Under the pieces are notes generated by a model. That model ran no database searches. It was not told the DNA's origin and saw nothing but the letters and a program-made list of their open reading frames with translations. A stretch of DNA of 64,000 nt from Deltaproteobacteria bacterium (GTDB taxonomy: Bacteria > Myxococcota_A > Polyangia > Polyangiales > Polyangiaceae): assembly GCA_016218915.1 (NCBI GenBank), contig JACRCQ010000009.1, positions 62,001 to 126,000 on the forward strand, written 5' to 3'. The translations under genes were made by a program, and so were the position numbers. This document shows, in pieces, positions 51,835-63,118 of this stretch (the stretch's first letter is position 1; each line of letters begins with the position of its first letter).

Positions 51835-52944
51835 ATGTCGCTGAAGATTGACCAGGACCACCATCGTTTCCGCGCCATCGTGCGCGGAAAGATCCGCGGC
51901 AACCTCAAGAAGTACATCTCCCACGGCGAGCTGATCGGCCGAAAAGGCAAGGATCTCGTCTCGATCCCCATCCCCCAGATCGACATCCCGCGCTTTCGCT
52001 TCGGCGAAAAGCAGACCGGAGGGACCGGCCAGGGGGACGGCGAGCCGGGAGATCCGCTCGGCGGCGAGGAGCAAGAGGGCGACGGCACCGGAAAGGCCGG
52101 CAAGGACCCGGGCGATCACACCCTCGAAGTCGACGTGAGCCTCGAAGAGCTGGCGAGCATCCTGGGCGAAGAGCTCGCCTTGCCCGACATCCAGAACAAG
52201 GGCAAGAGCAAGATCATCAACGCCAAGGACCGCTTCACCGGCATCCGTCGCGTCGGCCCCGAATCTCTCCGCCACTTCAAGCGCACCTACCGCGAAGCCC
52301 TCAAGCGCATGGTCGCCAGCGGCACGTTCAATCCGACCAACCCGGTCGTGATCCCGATGCCCGACGACAAGCGCTACCGCTCGTGGAAGACGCAGAGCGA
52401 GCCGGTGGCGAACGCGGTCATCATCTACATGATGGACGTGTCCGGCTCGATGGGTGACGAGCAGAAGGAGATCGTGCGCATCGAGAGCTTCTGGATCGAT
52501 GCGTGGCTGCAGAGCCAGTACAAGGGGCTCGAGACGCGCTACATCATCCACGACGCAGCGGCGCGCGAGGTGGATCGCGACACGTTCTTCCGCACGCGCG
52601 AGTCGGGCGGAACCATGATCTCCAGCGCCTACAAGCTGTGCGATCAGATCATCAACGACCACTATCCGGCCGCAGAGTGGAACATCTACCCGTTCCACTT
52701 CTCCGACGGGGACAACTGGTCGATGGACGACACGATGGTCTGCATCGAGCTGCTCAAGAAGGAGCTGCTGCCCAAGGTCAACATGTTCGCCTACGGCCAG
52801 GTCGAGAGCCCCTACGGCTCAGGCCAGTTCATCAAGGACCTGCGCAACCAGCTCGCGACCGAAGAGAGCCTCGTGCTGAGCGAGATCCACGACCGCGACG
52901 CCATCATGGGGAGCATCAAGGACTTCCTCGGCAAGGGGAAGTAG
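51835..52944 (+). CDS. yeaH: YeaH/YhbH family protein (DUF444) with a VWA-type domain
   Basis: 369 residues. YeaH-type proteins are normally found with SpoVR and the PrkA kinase in a stress and stationary-phase module. The N-terminus is conserved ([25 protein letters not shown]), an acidic Gly-rich linker follows, and a MIDAS-like motif DVSGSM (Asp201) heads a VWA-type domain that ends in [11 protein letters not shown]. It is 10 bases before the SpoVR gene. No prkA lies in the window. Confidence 0.88.
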   Translation: MSLKIDQDHHRFRAIVRGKIRGNLKKYISHGELIGRKGKDLVSIPIPQIDIPRFRFGEKQTGGTGQGDGEPGDPLGGEEQEGDGTGKAGKDPGDHTLEVDVSLEELASILGEELALPDIQNKGKSKIINAKDRFTGIRRVGPESLRHFKRTYREALKRMVASGTFNPTNPVVIPMPDDKRYRSWKTQSEPVANAVIIYMMDVSGSMGDEQKEIVRIESFWIDAWLQSQYKGLETRYIIHDAAAREVDRDTFFRTRESGGTMISSAYKLCDQIINDHYPAAEWNIYPFHFSDGDNWSMDDTMVCIELLKKELLPKVNMFAYGQVESPYGSGQFIKDLRNQLATEESLVLSEIHDRDAIMGSIKDFLGKGK

Positions 52945-52954
52945 GGAACCCGAC

Positions 52955-54503
52955 ATGAGCGAATATGCCCTCAGGACGGAGCTGCCCAGGTACCTGCGCA
53001 ACCACCAGGAATCGATCGAGAAGATCGCGCGCAAGTACGGCCTCGACCCGTTCCCGACCGTGTTCGAGATCCTGACCTACGACCAGATGAACGAGCTGGC
53101 GGCCTACGGCGGGTTCCCCACGCGCTACCCGCACTGGCGCTTCGGCATGGAGTTCGAGCAGCTCGCCAAGAGCCACGAGTACGGCCTCTCGAAGATCTAC
53201 GAGATGGTCATCAACAACACGCCTGCCTATGCCTACCTGCTCGAAGGCAACTCCATGACCGACCAGAAGCTGGTCATGGCCCACGTCTACGCCCACGTCG
53301 ACTTCTTCAAGAACAACTTCTGCTTCCGCGCTACCGACCTCGACGCTTCAGGCCGCATCACCGACCCGATCCGCACTCCCCTTCCCTACGAGCCCAATCG
53401 CAAGTGGATCGACAAGATGGCCAACCACGGCGCCAGGGTGCGCCGTCACATGGAGCGCTACGGCGTCAGCCGCATCGAGGAGTTCATCGACACCTGCCTG
53501 TCGCTCGACAACTTGATCGACCCCTGGCGCAAGTTCACGGGCGAGCCTGCGGAGCGCAAGATCGGGGACGGCGGCCCGGAGGCCATCGAGGTGCCTCGCC
53601 TGCGCTCCAAAGACTACATGGAGTCGTTCATCAACCCGACGGAGTACCTCGAAGAGCAGAAGAAGAAGATCGAGGCGCAGCGCGAAAAGAAGCGCAACTT
53701 CCCCGAAGAGCGCGTGCGCGACGTCCTGCTGTTCGTCCTCGAGCACGCTCCGCTCGACACCTGGGAGCGCGACGTCCTCGAGGTCATCCGCGAGGAAGCC
53801 CACTACTTCGTGCCCCAGATGCAGACCAAGATCATGAACGAGGGGTGGGCCACCTACTGGCACTCGCGCATGATGACCGAGAAGATCCTCGGGCCCGACG
53901 AGATCATCGACTACGCCGACAACGCCTCGGGCGTGCTCGCCACCGCCAAGGGCCAGCTCAACCCCTACAAGCTGGGCGTCGAGCTCTACCGCCACATCGA
54001 GGAGCGCTGGAACAAAGGCCAGTTCGGCAAGGACTGGGAAGACTGCGACGACTTCGAGATCAAACGCCATTGGAACATGCGTCTCGGGCTCGGGATGAAG
54101 AAGATCTTCGAGGTGCGGTCGCTGTACAACGACGTGACGTTCATCGACGAGTTCCTGACGCCGGAGTTCTGCATCGAGCACAAGATGTTCACCTACGCCT
54201 GGTCGACGCGCAACGGACGCTTCGAGATCGAATCGCGCGAGTTCCAGGGGATCAAGGACAAGCTCCTCTTCCAGCTGACCAACTTCGGCAACCCGTTCAT
54301 CTACGTGGTCGATGCCAACTTCAAGAACCGCAGCGAGCTGCTGCTGCAGCATGATCACCAGGGAACCGACCTGCGTCATGACTACGCCCAGGAAGCCCTG
54401 CGCGCCTTGTTCCGCGTCTGGAAACGACCCGTGCGCATCGCAACCATCGCCGACGGCCGACCCGTGCACCTGTGCTTCGACGGCAAGGACGCGAGCTCGG
54501 AAG

Positions 54504-54511
<8 letters not shown>
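52955..54511 (+). CDS. spoVR: SpoVR family protein
   Basis: 518 residues, the family's usual length. It is the second gene of the YeaH-SpoVR pair. Recognised segments are [40 protein letters not shown] and [14 protein letters not shown]. The conserved HxxxH and ExxxxYWH-like residues look like metal ligands. SpoVR is known from Bacillus spore cortex formation and is broadly linked to stress resistance in Gram-negatives. Its TGA overlaps the TPR lipoprotein start by 8 bases. Confidence 0.92.
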
Positions 54512-55853
<1,342 letters not shown>

Positions 55854-55964
55854 TTTGCGTGCGGGCCCTGGCGCACCGATTGGGCCGTGGTTAGACTCCG
55901 CTTCGCCCGAGATTCGCGTTGAGTTCGGGACCTCTCGCTACGAGCCAAGGATGGATCCGTTGCC

Positions 55965-56423
55965 ATGATGAACCTGCCCGACCCAGGCCTGTACCGCACC
56001 ACCAAGCCCTACCCGGGCCACGAAGATGCAATCCCCGCCAACGTCCTCGTGTACGTCGGCGTCAACAAGGACGGCGTGACCTTCGTGGTTCGCCCGGGAT
56101 CCAATCGAAACAACCGTTGGTTCTGGGGCGAGCCCACGGTGCCCGTCCGCTCCCCGGTCTGGGGACAGACCCTCAAGAACCTCCCTCCAGAGGGCTTCTA
56201 CACCCTGCCCCGCGACCTCGAGGTCGGTGAAGGGGGCCGGTGGCTCAAGAACGCCGTCGTGCAGCTCGGGTACAACACCGAAGGCCAGGGCATCCTGTTC
56301 GTCGGCGAGCAGCACGAAAAAGAGACCCGAAACATCCTCATCTTCGCGGATCGCGGCTTCGTGATCGACGACGACCTGCTCTACAAGCTGACCTGGGCAC
56401 CCATTCTTCCGATCAACGAATAG
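55965..56423 (+). CDS. Conserved cytosolic protein, unknown
   Basis: 152 residues starting at the first of two ATGs (55965). It has no signal peptide and no membrane segment. Composition is beta-rich, with conserved-looking VLVYVGVNKDG, NNRWFWGEPT and GFYTLPRDLEV. It lies 111 bases after the TPR lipoprotein and abuts the facing MscS gene, with the stop codons touching. I do not recognise the family. Confidence 0.55.
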   Translation: MMNLPDPGLYRTTKPYPGHEDAIPANVLVYVGVNKDGVTFVVRPGSNRNNRWFWGEPTVPVRSPVWGQTLKNLPPEGFYTLPRDLEVGEGGRWLKNAVVQLGYNTEGQGILFVGEQHEKETRNILIFADRGFVIDDDLLYKLTWAPILPINE

Positions 56424-58226
56424 TCACTGCGGACCGTCGACCTTCCGTGTCCCGTCCACGGTGAGGCTCTCCACACGACGCACCGGAAGCCTGTGGCTGC
56501 CCTGCTGCAGGAACGCCAGCATCTTCTCGCGCACCTTGCACCGAAGATCCCACAGCTTCCCCGCATCCGCCGCGCTCAGCGAGATCCGGAGCCCGACCGT
56601 CTCCGTGTGCAGCTCCTCCACGATCAGCGCGCCGGTCTTGCCGTTCCACAGCGGCTCGTCCTTGAGGATCTTGTCCAGCTCCTGTCGCACCAGCTCCACG
56701 TCGACGCGGTAGTCCACGTGCAGCTGCACGATCCCGACCACCTCCGCGTCCGTGCGCGTCCAGTTCTGGAACGGCTGATCCAGGAAGAACACGATCGGCA
56801 GCACCAGCCTGCGAAGATCCCAGAGCTTGACCACCACGTGCGTGGTGCCGATCTCCTCGATCTGCCCCCACTCCTTCTCCACCACCACCGTGTCGCCGAT
56901 CCGGATCGGCTGCGTGATCGAGATCACGATCCCGGCAAACAGGTTCGCAAACGTCTTCTGCGCTGCAAAGCCGATGATCGCGCCCACGATTCCCGCAGAG
57001 CCCAGCAGGCTCCAGCCAACCGTGCGCACCACGGGGAACTGCATGAGCGCCACAGCGACGCCGACGATCACCACGAGCACGACGCCGATGCGCCGAAGCA
57101 TGGTGACCTGGGTGGCGATCGCCCGGCGCTTCAGATCCTCGTCGATCGACGCAATGGCATGCTTCTCGAAGAGCGCAGCACCGTGGTTGATCAGCCGGAC
57201 CGCTGCCCGCATGACCGAGAAGATGATCGCAATGTAGATCAGGCGCGTGAGCAGCTGCTCCGCAGGCGCCTGCAGCCGCACGCCGGGAAGCGTCGCGAGC
57301 AGCAGCACCAGGCCGGTCAGCCAGCCCGTGGGAGATTCCAGCGCCCGCGTCAGCTTCGGATCCGGGCCTGCGCCACGACGCTTGATGAGCGCGCGCACCA
57401 TCCCCCCAGCGAGCTTCTGCACGATGAGCCCGATCGCCCAGCACGCGCCCAGCAGCAGCCCGAGGCCAAACCATTGCCACGGATCCAGGCCCACGACCGG
57501 ACGCTCCTTCATCCACGACGGCACGCTCTCCAGGAACTCGGGAGGCCCGTAGCGCTTGTGCAGATCGCGGATGGCGTCCACCGTCGACACGGAGAACACC
57601 CATACCTGGCGCCCCGTCGCGTCTGCTACGCGCGTGAGGCGGATGCCCTGGGTGCCGCCTTTGATCGGCACTGCAGCCACCTGAAGCTCGCGCACTGCGG
57701 CCGCCTTGTCCAGCCCTCCGTTCGGGTCGTCGTTGACCGCATCCAGGTCGAACCAGACCTGATTCTCGAGCACTTCGAAGAGCTGATGCGCGAGCTGAGG
57801 ACCTAGCTTTCGCTGCTCGCCGGGTTGCAGGCGCGACAGATTCAGGTAGTGGGCCGCCCGAGCAAAGTCCTGCTCGCGTGCAGCATCGATGAATCCGGAG
57901 AGCGTCTCGCGCGGCGTCTCGCGTCGTACGTTGTCAGGAGCTGCCCCGAGCCAGGCATTGAGTACAGGTATCGTGCTCGTGCGGGTCTTCGCGGTGGAAT
58001 CCGCGGAAGCCGACGGCAGGACCGTGGGCTGGGCTGCCGTCGTGCGCGCCGGTGTCGGCTCCGATGACGCCGCAGGAAGGCTGTCAGCCGGATGAACCCC
58101 TGAAGCCGACGCCGACGGAGCTTGCGCTGCCAAAGGCATCGCCACAGCCATCAGGCTCGCCACGAGCAGGGCCGCCCACCAAGACCTTGGAATCCGTTCG
58201 CAGACGCTGGCCATGCGCCCGTGCAT
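56424..58226 (-). CDS. MscS-family mechanosensitive channel with a large periplasmic N-terminus
   Basis: 600 residues (start ATG 58226; 58214 also possible). A Sec-like signal is followed by about 230 periplasmic residues, then three to four transmembrane helices (about 250-420). The MscS pore region is clear: GSAGIVGAIIGFAAQKTFAN, then the beta-domain start (ITQPIRIGDTVVV). The C-terminal alpha/beta domain is present. It opens on membrane tension to release solutes. The long N-terminal domain, missing in E. coli MscS, is like that in MscK/YbdG types but of unrecognised fold. Confidence 0.88.
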   Translation of the reverse strand: MHGRMASVCERIPRSWWAALLVASLMAVAMPLAAQAPSASASGVHPADSLPAASSEPTPARTTAAQPTVLPSASADSTAKTRTSTIPVLNAWLGAAPDNVRRETPRETLSGFIDAAREQDFARAAHYLNLSRLQPGEQRKLGPQLAHQLFEVLENQVWFDLDAVNDDPNGGLDKAAAVRELQVAAVPIKGGTQGIRLTRVADATGRQVWVFSVSTVDAIRDLHKRYGPPEFLESVPSWMKERPVVGLDPWQWFGLGLLLGACWAIGLIVQKLAGGMVRALIKRRGAGPDPKLTRALESPTGWLTGLVLLLATLPGVRLQAPAEQLLTRLIYIAIIFSVMRAAVRLINHGAALFEKHAIASIDEDLKRRAIATQVTMLRRIGVVLVVIVGVAVALMQFPVVRTVGWSLLGSAGIVGAIIGFAAQKTFANLFAGIVISITQPIRIGDTVVVEKEWGQIEEIGTTHVVVKLWDLRRLVLPIVFFLDQPFQNWTRTDAEVVGIVQLHVDYRVDVELVRQELDKILKDEPLWNGKTGALIVEELHTETVGLRISLSAADAGKLWDLRCKVREKMLAFLQQGSHRLPVRRVESLTVDGTRKVDGPQ

Positions 58227-58352
58227 ACGCCATCGGGCCCATCATGCAAGCCTCGAAGTGCGCCAGCCCCCGCCGTGCATCGCTGCCCGAAGCCATGCGC
58301 CTTTTCAGTCAAGGTGGTGCGCAGGCGCCCGAGGCGGTACTACGGAGGACCG

Positions 58353-59186
58353 ATGTCCCTCCCTCCTGCCCCTGCGCTCACGGCCCGCGTCGTCGCACAC
58401 TATTCGGTTTTCGACATCGACGAGCTCGCGCCCGACGCAACCGCCAGCGCTGATCCGCGGGTCTATCACGTGATCCGCTGCCCTGATTGGGCGTGCGTGG
58501 TTCCGATCGCGCCCGACGGCCGCATCGTGCTCGTGCGCCAGCATCGGGTCGGCGTGAACGCGCTCACGCTCGAACCTCCTGGCGGCCTGATGGAGCCAGG
58601 GCAGACCCCTGAGCAGACCGCTGCGCGCGAGCTGCTGGAAGAAACCGGCTATGCGGGACGCATCGAGAGCCTCGGCTGGGTGCACCCCAACCCCGCGATC
58701 CTGACCAATCGGGTGCATCTGTTCGTTGCGCGCGATGCGGTGCAAGTAGCTGAGCCCACGTTCGATGGCCAAGGCGAGATGTGCGAGGTCGAGCTGCTCA
58801 CGCGCCCCGAGCTCACCGAGGCCATGCGCAGCGGGCGAATCACCCATGTCATCGGCCTCGCTGCTCTCAGCGCAGCCCTTGCCCTCCCCGTCGCGCTTCG
58901 CGGCTCACCCACACCGAAGAGCTCGGATCCCCTCGACGACGTGGTGCGCTTGCTCGACCAGATGGAGGCGCTGCAGTCCCGCAAGGTGATCGAGCTGGCG
59001 CGGCGCCTGCGTCCGGATCTGACCCCGGAGGACATTCGAAATCCGCACGATTTCCCGGAGCTGAACGATGTCGACTGGCACTATGCGGACGGACACCTCA
59101 GCGGGATTCAATCGGTGATCATGGCGGTGCGCGCCATGCAGAACCGGCAACGCGATACCAACGGCTCGTCAGGAGACAGGCCATGA
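58353..59186 (+). CDS. Nudix hydrolase (ADP-ribose pyrophosphatase-like) with C-terminal extension
   Basis: 277 residues. The ATG at 58353 follows GGAGG by a normal spacing. The Nudix box runs from Gly78 to Tyr100 with the catalytic RELLEETG, but the first conserved Glu is Gln84 (GLMEPGQTPEQ). The REUxEE metal ligands are complete, so activity is plausible. ADP-ribose or NDP-sugar is a likely substrate. The last 90 residues (about 190-277) are helical and acidic-basic, not part of the Nudix fold. Its stop overlaps the Smr-gene start by 4 bases. Confidence 0.82.
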   Translation: MSLPPAPALTARVVAHYSVFDIDELAPDATASADPRVYHVIRCPDWACVVPIAPDGRIVLVRQHRVGVNALTLEPPGGLMEPGQTPEQTAARELLEETGYAGRIESLGWVHPNPAILTNRVHLFVARDAVQVAEPTFDGQGEMCEVELLTRPELTEAMRSGRITHVIGLAALSAALALPVALRGSPTPKSSDPLDDVVRLLDQMEALQSRKVIELARRLRPDLTPEDIRNPHDFPELNDVDWHYADGHLSGIQSVIMAVRAMQNRQRDTNGSSGDRP

Positions 59187-60043
59187 GCAAGAAAGCCAAG
59201 TCCAAGCGCGGGGGAGCACAGGCAGGGGACAGCGCGCCCAAGAAAGAGGAGCCGTTCTTCCGCCCATTCGCCAAGCTTCCCGCCAAGCAGCCCCAGGCTC
59301 CGCAGCCAGCGAGCCCGCCGCAACCAGGCAAGGCCTCTTCCACGAGCAAGGGCTCCGCCGCAGGCAAGGCCAAGGAGCCACCCGCCGCTGCACCCAGACC
59401 ACGCCAGTCGCCTCCGGTGGCTGCGGATCGCTCGGCCAGGCGCAGCGAGCCCGAAGACGAGGTCCTGACCTTCGAGCGTTTCATGTCTGGAGTGACTCCG
59501 CTCGAAGCGGAGGGCAAGCGACGGGTTCCGACGTCGATGGCCGACGTGGGAGGCGCAAGCCGCACCAAGCACAAGATGCTCGCAGCCCAGCAGGAGGAAG
59601 CCGAGCAGCAGGCACGTGCACGGCTGCACTCGCTGGTCGAGGAAGGCAGCGCCTTCGAGGTGGTCGACGATGGAAGGCGCATCGAAGGCAGGAGACGCGG
59701 CGTGGATGGCGGCCTGGTGCGCAGGCTGCGCCTGGGCGATCTGCCGATAGATGCAACCCTCGATCTGCACGGAATGCGGGTCGCCGAAGCGCGTGAGGCC
59801 GTGGAATCGTTCGTGCGCGATCGACGCATCAAGTCCGATCACGTGCTGGTGATCGTGCACGGCCGAGGACGCAACTCCCCAGGAGGCACGGGCGTGCTGC
59901 GCGGCGAGGTAGCGGCCTGGCTGAGCGAAGGCAAGGCCTCTACCCATGTGGCCGCGTTCGTGACCGCTCCGGACGAGCACGGCGGCGAAGGCGCGCTGTG
60001 CGTGCTGCTGGCCAGCCAGACCGATCGGCCACGACGGGTTTGA
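59183..60043 (+). CDS. Smr-domain protein
   Basis: 286 residues. The first 150 are Lys/Pro/Ser-rich and disordered. The C-terminal Smr domain (about 185-285) has LDLHG (His196), the REAVESFVRDR helix and HGRGRNSPGG. Smr domains nick DNA or cleave RNA, for example at stalled ribosomes (SmrB type) or in mismatch repair (MutS2 type). Standalone Smr proteins act in the cytosol. The ATG at 59183 is fixed by the 4-base overlap with the Nudix gene. Confidence 0.85.
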   Translation: MSKKAKSKRGGAQAGDSAPKKEEPFFRPFAKLPAKQPQAPQPASPPQPGKASSTSKGSAAGKAKEPPAAAPRPRQSPPVAADRSARRSEPEDEVLTFERFMSGVTPLEAEGKRRVPTSMADVGGASRTKHKMLAAQQEEAEQQARARLHSLVEEGSAFEVVDDGRRIEGRRRGVDGGLVRRLRLGDLPIDATLDLHGMRVAEAREAVESFVRDRRIKSDHVLVIVHGRGRNSPGGTGVLRGEVAAWLSEGKASTHVAAFVTAPDEHGGEGALCVLLASQTDRPRRV

Positions 60044-60053
60044 CGTTGCCAGC

Positions 60054-60788
60054 GTGCCGTCCTACCACGGCGACGTGAGCCATCCAGCTTCGCGACTGCT
60101 GTCGATCGCAGCTCTGGGCCTGATCAGCGCAGGGCTGATCGGCGTTGCGTGCAACCCGCCACCACCGCCGCCCAAGACGCCTGCGCCGCGGGCGTCCGCA
60201 TCCGCACCAGCCCCGGCGCCCGTGGACCTTGTCGATGCCCGGTGGGGGCGCTTCGTTTCCAAGCGGTTCGACCTGTCGATGCAGCTGCCGGATGGCCACG
60301 CGTGGCGCATCGACGATCACAAGACGAACTGGCTGCTTGCCGCGCACCCGGGCTCGAGCTCGGTGCTGCGGGTGCGCATGTGGCGTGAGCAGGGAATCGT
60401 GGGACGCGACGCTTGCGAGCAGCGTGCACGGGATTGGACTCGGGACATACCGCTTGCCCAAAGCTCGCGGGTGCTCGATCGGCACCCCGCTCCCGAGGTT
60501 CCAGCGCCCGGATTTGACACCGAGGTCATCACCGGCGTTTCGCGCGCACAGCCAGCGGCCACTGGCCCGGCAGGCCCTGCGCCTGCCAGCGCCTCGATCG
60601 ATGGCTTTGTCATGGCGTTCGGCGCTTCCATGAAGCGCTGCTTTGCAGCGGTGTACACGACGAGCTCCACGGGTGCGGACGGCTCCGCACGCCTCGGAGA
60701 ACGACTCGGAATCGCCACGCGCGTGATCGAAAGCATCAGCTTCCGAAGCGAGCTCGACCCGGACGTTCGAACGCCGCCCGCTCGCTGA
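60054..60788 (+). CDS. Lipoprotein, unknown
   Basis: 244 residues from a GTG at 60054, 10 bases past the Smr stop. The lipobox is IGVAC. A Pro/Ala linker (CNPPPPPPKTPAP) leads to a globular beta-rich domain with Trp/Arg-rich strands (WGRFVSKRFDLSMQL, LLAAHPGSSSVLRVRMW) and two Cys. No motif suggests function. The 3' end carries copy 3 of the dispersed motif. Confidence 0.55.
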   Translation: MPSYHGDVSHPASRLLSIAALGLISAGLIGVACNPPPPPPKTPAPRASASAPAPAPVDLVDARWGRFVSKRFDLSMQLPDGHAWRIDDHKTNWLLAAHPGSSSVLRVRMWREQGIVGRDACEQRARDWTRDIPLAQSSRVLDRHPAPEVPAPGFDTEVITGVSRAQPAATGPAGPAPASASIDGFVMAFGASMKRCFAAVYTTSSTGADGSARLGERLGIATRVIESISFRSELDPDVRTPPAR

Positions 60789-60800
60789 CGCTCGCAGCTC
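60780..60800 (-). repeat. 21-bp dispersed motif, copy 3 (convergent gene end)
   Basis: On the minus strand it reads GAGCTGCGAGCG, then TCA, then GCGAGC. It spans the stop codon of the plus-strand lipoprotein and the gap to lpxA. Confidence 0.6.
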
Positions 60801-60805
60801 ACGGC

Positions 60806-60839
60806 TCAACGACTCTCTCGGGTCAACGACTCTCTCGGG
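60806..60839. repeat. 17-bp tandem duplication at the lpxA 3' end
   Basis: Two perfect copies of a 17-base unit (60806-60822 and 60823-60839). The second begins at the lpxA stop codon and includes its last four codons; the first is an extra copy just past it. It looks like a recent duplication with no effect on the protein. Confidence 0.75.
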
Positions 60840-61602
60840 CCAACGATGCGCGGATAAAGTCGACGAGCCGAGCGACGAAGGGGTCGCTTCCCAGCGCTGT
60901 GCTCACCTCTTCGATCGCGAGAGCGCGCGGCTCGTGGCTCAGGAACAGCATCTTGAACGCCTGCTTGATCGCTTGGCGCGAAAGCTCGGGCACGCCGCGG
61001 CGCACCAGCCCCACACGGTTGATCGCTCGCACCCGCGCGCGATCCCCTGCCGCGATCATGAATGGCGGAACGTCTCGCTCCACCATCGCGCCGCCAGCGA
61101 GAAATGCCGACTCGCCGACGTGGGCGAACGGAGCTACGGCCACGTGCCCGGCGGTCACGACCCACGATCCGACCTGCACGTGCCCGCCGAGCAAGGTTCC
61201 GTTGGTGAGCGTGACCTTGTCTCCCATCACGACGTCGTGCGCCACATGCACGCCGACCATGAGCAGGTTGCCGCTGCCGATGCGTGTCACTCCCCCGCCC
61301 TTCACCGTGCCGCGGTGGATCGTCGCGTGCTCGCGAACCACGTTGTCGTCGCCGATCACCACGCGCGTCGGCTCCCCAGCGTAGCCGCGCTCCTGCGGAG
61401 GCGCTCCGATCACCGCAAAGGGATGCACCACGTTGTGCGCGCCGATCTCGGCCGGGCCTGTCACTACGCAGTGCGCGAGCAGACGCGATCCAGCTCCCAG
61501 CGACACGCCGTCGCCCACCACGCAATACGGCCCGATCTCGACCCCGTCGCCCAGCACTGCGTTGTCGGCCACGACCGCCGTCGGATGAATCGTTTCGACC
61601 AT
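60823..61602 (-). CDS. lpxA: UDP-N-acetylglucosamine acyltransferase
   Basis: 259 residues, near the E. coli length of 262. It puts a hydroxyacyl chain on UDP-GlcNAc, the first lipid A step. Left-handed beta-helix hexads run through about 1-185 (IGPYCVVGDGVSLGAG and similar). The catalytic His is His122 in VHVAHD. The C-terminal helical domain ends in SLARESR. It is the last gene of the skp-lpxD-fabZ-lpxA run; no lpxB follows. Confidence 0.93.
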   Translation of the reverse strand: MVETIHPTAVVADNAVLGDGVEIGPYCVVGDGVSLGAGSRLLAHCVVTGPAEIGAHNVVHPFAVIGAPPQERGYAGEPTRVVIGDDNVVREHATIHRGTVKGGGVTRIGSGNLLMVGVHVAHDVVMGDKVTLTNGTLLGGHVQVGSWVVTAGHVAVAPFAHVGESAFLAGGAMVERDVPPFMIAAGDRARVRAINRVGLVRRGVPELSRQAIKQAFKMLFLSHEPRALAIEEVSTALGSDPFVARLVDFIRASLARESR

Positions 61603-61608
61603 CGCGCC

Positions 61609-62073
61609 TCAGGGGGATCGATCGACGATCGTCGCAAGCAGATCGCCTTGCGCGCACACGGTGCCGTCCACGCTCGCCTCTCCGCTGAGCTTCCAGACAT
61701 TGGATCGGTGGTGGATGACCTGGACCATGAGATCGAGACGATCACCCGGGATCACGGTGTGGCGGAACTTGACCTTGTCGATCCCGAGGAAGAACATCAG
61801 GTTGGTGGTCGGATCGAACGGCTGGGAGGCATAAGCGAGGATGCCGCCGATCTGCGCGAGGGCCTCGACGATCAACACGCCCGGCATGATCGGCCGCTGC
61901 GGAAAGTGCCCTTGGAACCAGGGCTCGTTGTAGGAGATGCACTTGTGGCCGCGAATCCTCTTGTGCGGAACGACCTCGATGACCCGGTCGACCATGACGA
62001 AGGGGAATCGGTGGGGCAGGATCTGCAAGATCCGGTGGATGTCGAGATTGACCTGCTTGTCGCTCGCGCTCAC
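61609..62073 (-). CDS. fabZ: 3-hydroxyacyl-ACP dehydratase
   Basis: 154 residues from a GTG at 62073 that overlaps the lpxD stop by 4 bases. The hot-dog fold has the catalytic His56 (PWFQGHFPQRPIMPG) and Glu70 (LIVEALAQ). FabZ dehydrates 3-hydroxyacyl-ACP and competes with LpxA and LpxD for the same hydroxyacyl-ACP, which explains the linkage in many Gram-negatives. Confidence 0.94.
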   Translation of the reverse strand: MSASDKQVNLDIHRILQILPHRFPFVMVDRVIEVVPHKRIRGHKCISYNEPWFQGHFPQRPIMPGVLIVEALAQIGGILAYASQPFDPTTNLMFFLGIDKVKFRHTVIPGDRLDLMVQVIHHRSNVWKLSGEASVDGTVCAQGDLLATIVDRSP

Positions 62074-63035
62074 GTCGATTGCCCTCGCAACGCTTTTGCA
62101 ATCGAGCGCAGCCATCGCATGCGCTCCACAGCTGGGTAGCCTGCCACGGTCGTGGCCGGCGGAACATTCCCAATCACTCCGGCCTTGCCCGCCAAGCGTG
62201 CACCGTCGCCAACCACCACGTGATCCGCGACACCAGCCTGCCCACCCACCAGCACCCCGCTGCCGATCCGCGACGAGCCCGCAAACCCCGCCTGGGCGGC
62301 GATCATCGTACCTGCGCCGATCCTGACGTTGTGCCCCACGTGTACGTGCGCATCGAGCTTGCACCCCCGTTCGAGCACGGTAGGGCGCAGCGTCCCGGAG
62401 TCGATCGTCGCAAGTGCGCCTATCTCAACGTCGTCTTCGACCACCACGCCGCCGGGCTGCGGCATCCGACGCACTTCGCCTGCTGGACCGGTGACCCACC
62501 CGAACCCCGGCCTGCCCACAATGGCGCCGGCCCCGACCACGACGCGGCGCCCAAGCCGGACACAGGGAAAAATGACCGCATTCGGCCCGATCGTGCTCCC
62601 GTCCAGCACCTCGCAACCACCCATCAGCACTGCGCCTGGTCCGATGTCCACGTTCTGCCCAACGGCCGCGCCCTCTTCCACGACCGCGGTCCGATGACGC
62701 TGCGCCACCGCCCCCCCATGGCCATCTTCGAGCAGGCACGCCAGCACCCAGGCTGCGAACTCGTGCACCCACCGTCTCCCCTGTGGGATCAGGGATGCGA
62801 GGCTGCCGTCCACGAGCAGCACTGCGGGACAGGTCCGAGCCTCAGCCACGAATCGCCTGGAAAGCACGGGCGCCAGGCAACGCGGGGAAGACTGGGACGG
62901 CTCAGCAACCGCTTCAATGACGAGGCCGGCAGCGGAGGGATCGAGCGATCCTCCGAGTCGACTGCACAAGTCATCCAGGAGAGCTGGCTTGGGGAGAGCG
63001 ATGCCCGGCAGCTGGCCTTCAGAAGGAGGGCACAC
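62070..63035 (-). CDS. lpxD: UDP-3-O-acylglucosamine N-acyltransferase
   Basis: 321 residues. It adds the second hydroxyacyl chain of lipid A, on nitrogen. The N-terminal 110 residues are the uridine-binding domain. Beta-helix hexads follow, with the catalytic His235 in VGHNVRIG. The length is slightly below the E. coli 341. It lies 12 bases after skp and overlaps fabZ by 4. Confidence 0.92.
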   Translation of the reverse strand: MCPPSEGQLPGIALPKPALLDDLCSRLGGSLDPSAAGLVIEAVAEPSQSSPRCLAPVLSRRFVAEARTCPAVLLVDGSLASLIPQGRRWVHEFAAWVLACLLEDGHGGAVAQRHRTAVVEEGAAVGQNVDIGPGAVLMGGCEVLDGSTIGPNAVIFPCVRLGRRVVVGAGAIVGRPGFGWVTGPAGEVRRMPQPGGVVVEDDVEIGALATIDSGTLRPTVLERGCKLDAHVHVGHNVRIGAGTMIAAQAGFAGSSRIGSGVLVGGQAGVADHVVVGDGARLAGKAGVIGNVPPATTVAGYPAVERMRWLRSIAKALRGQST

Positions 63036-63046
63036 GGTTTGGACGG

Positions 63047-63118
63047 CTACTTGGCGGCTGGCGGCTTGGCGGCAGGTGGCTTGGCAGCAGGCGGCTTGGC
63101 GGCAGGCGCCTTCTTGTC
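63047..63118 (-). repeat. 15-bp coding repeats (PPAAK units) at the skp 3' end
   Basis: Four near-identical Lys-Pro-Pro-Ala-Ala units encode the disordered end of Skp. Copy number may vary between strains. Confidence 0.6.
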
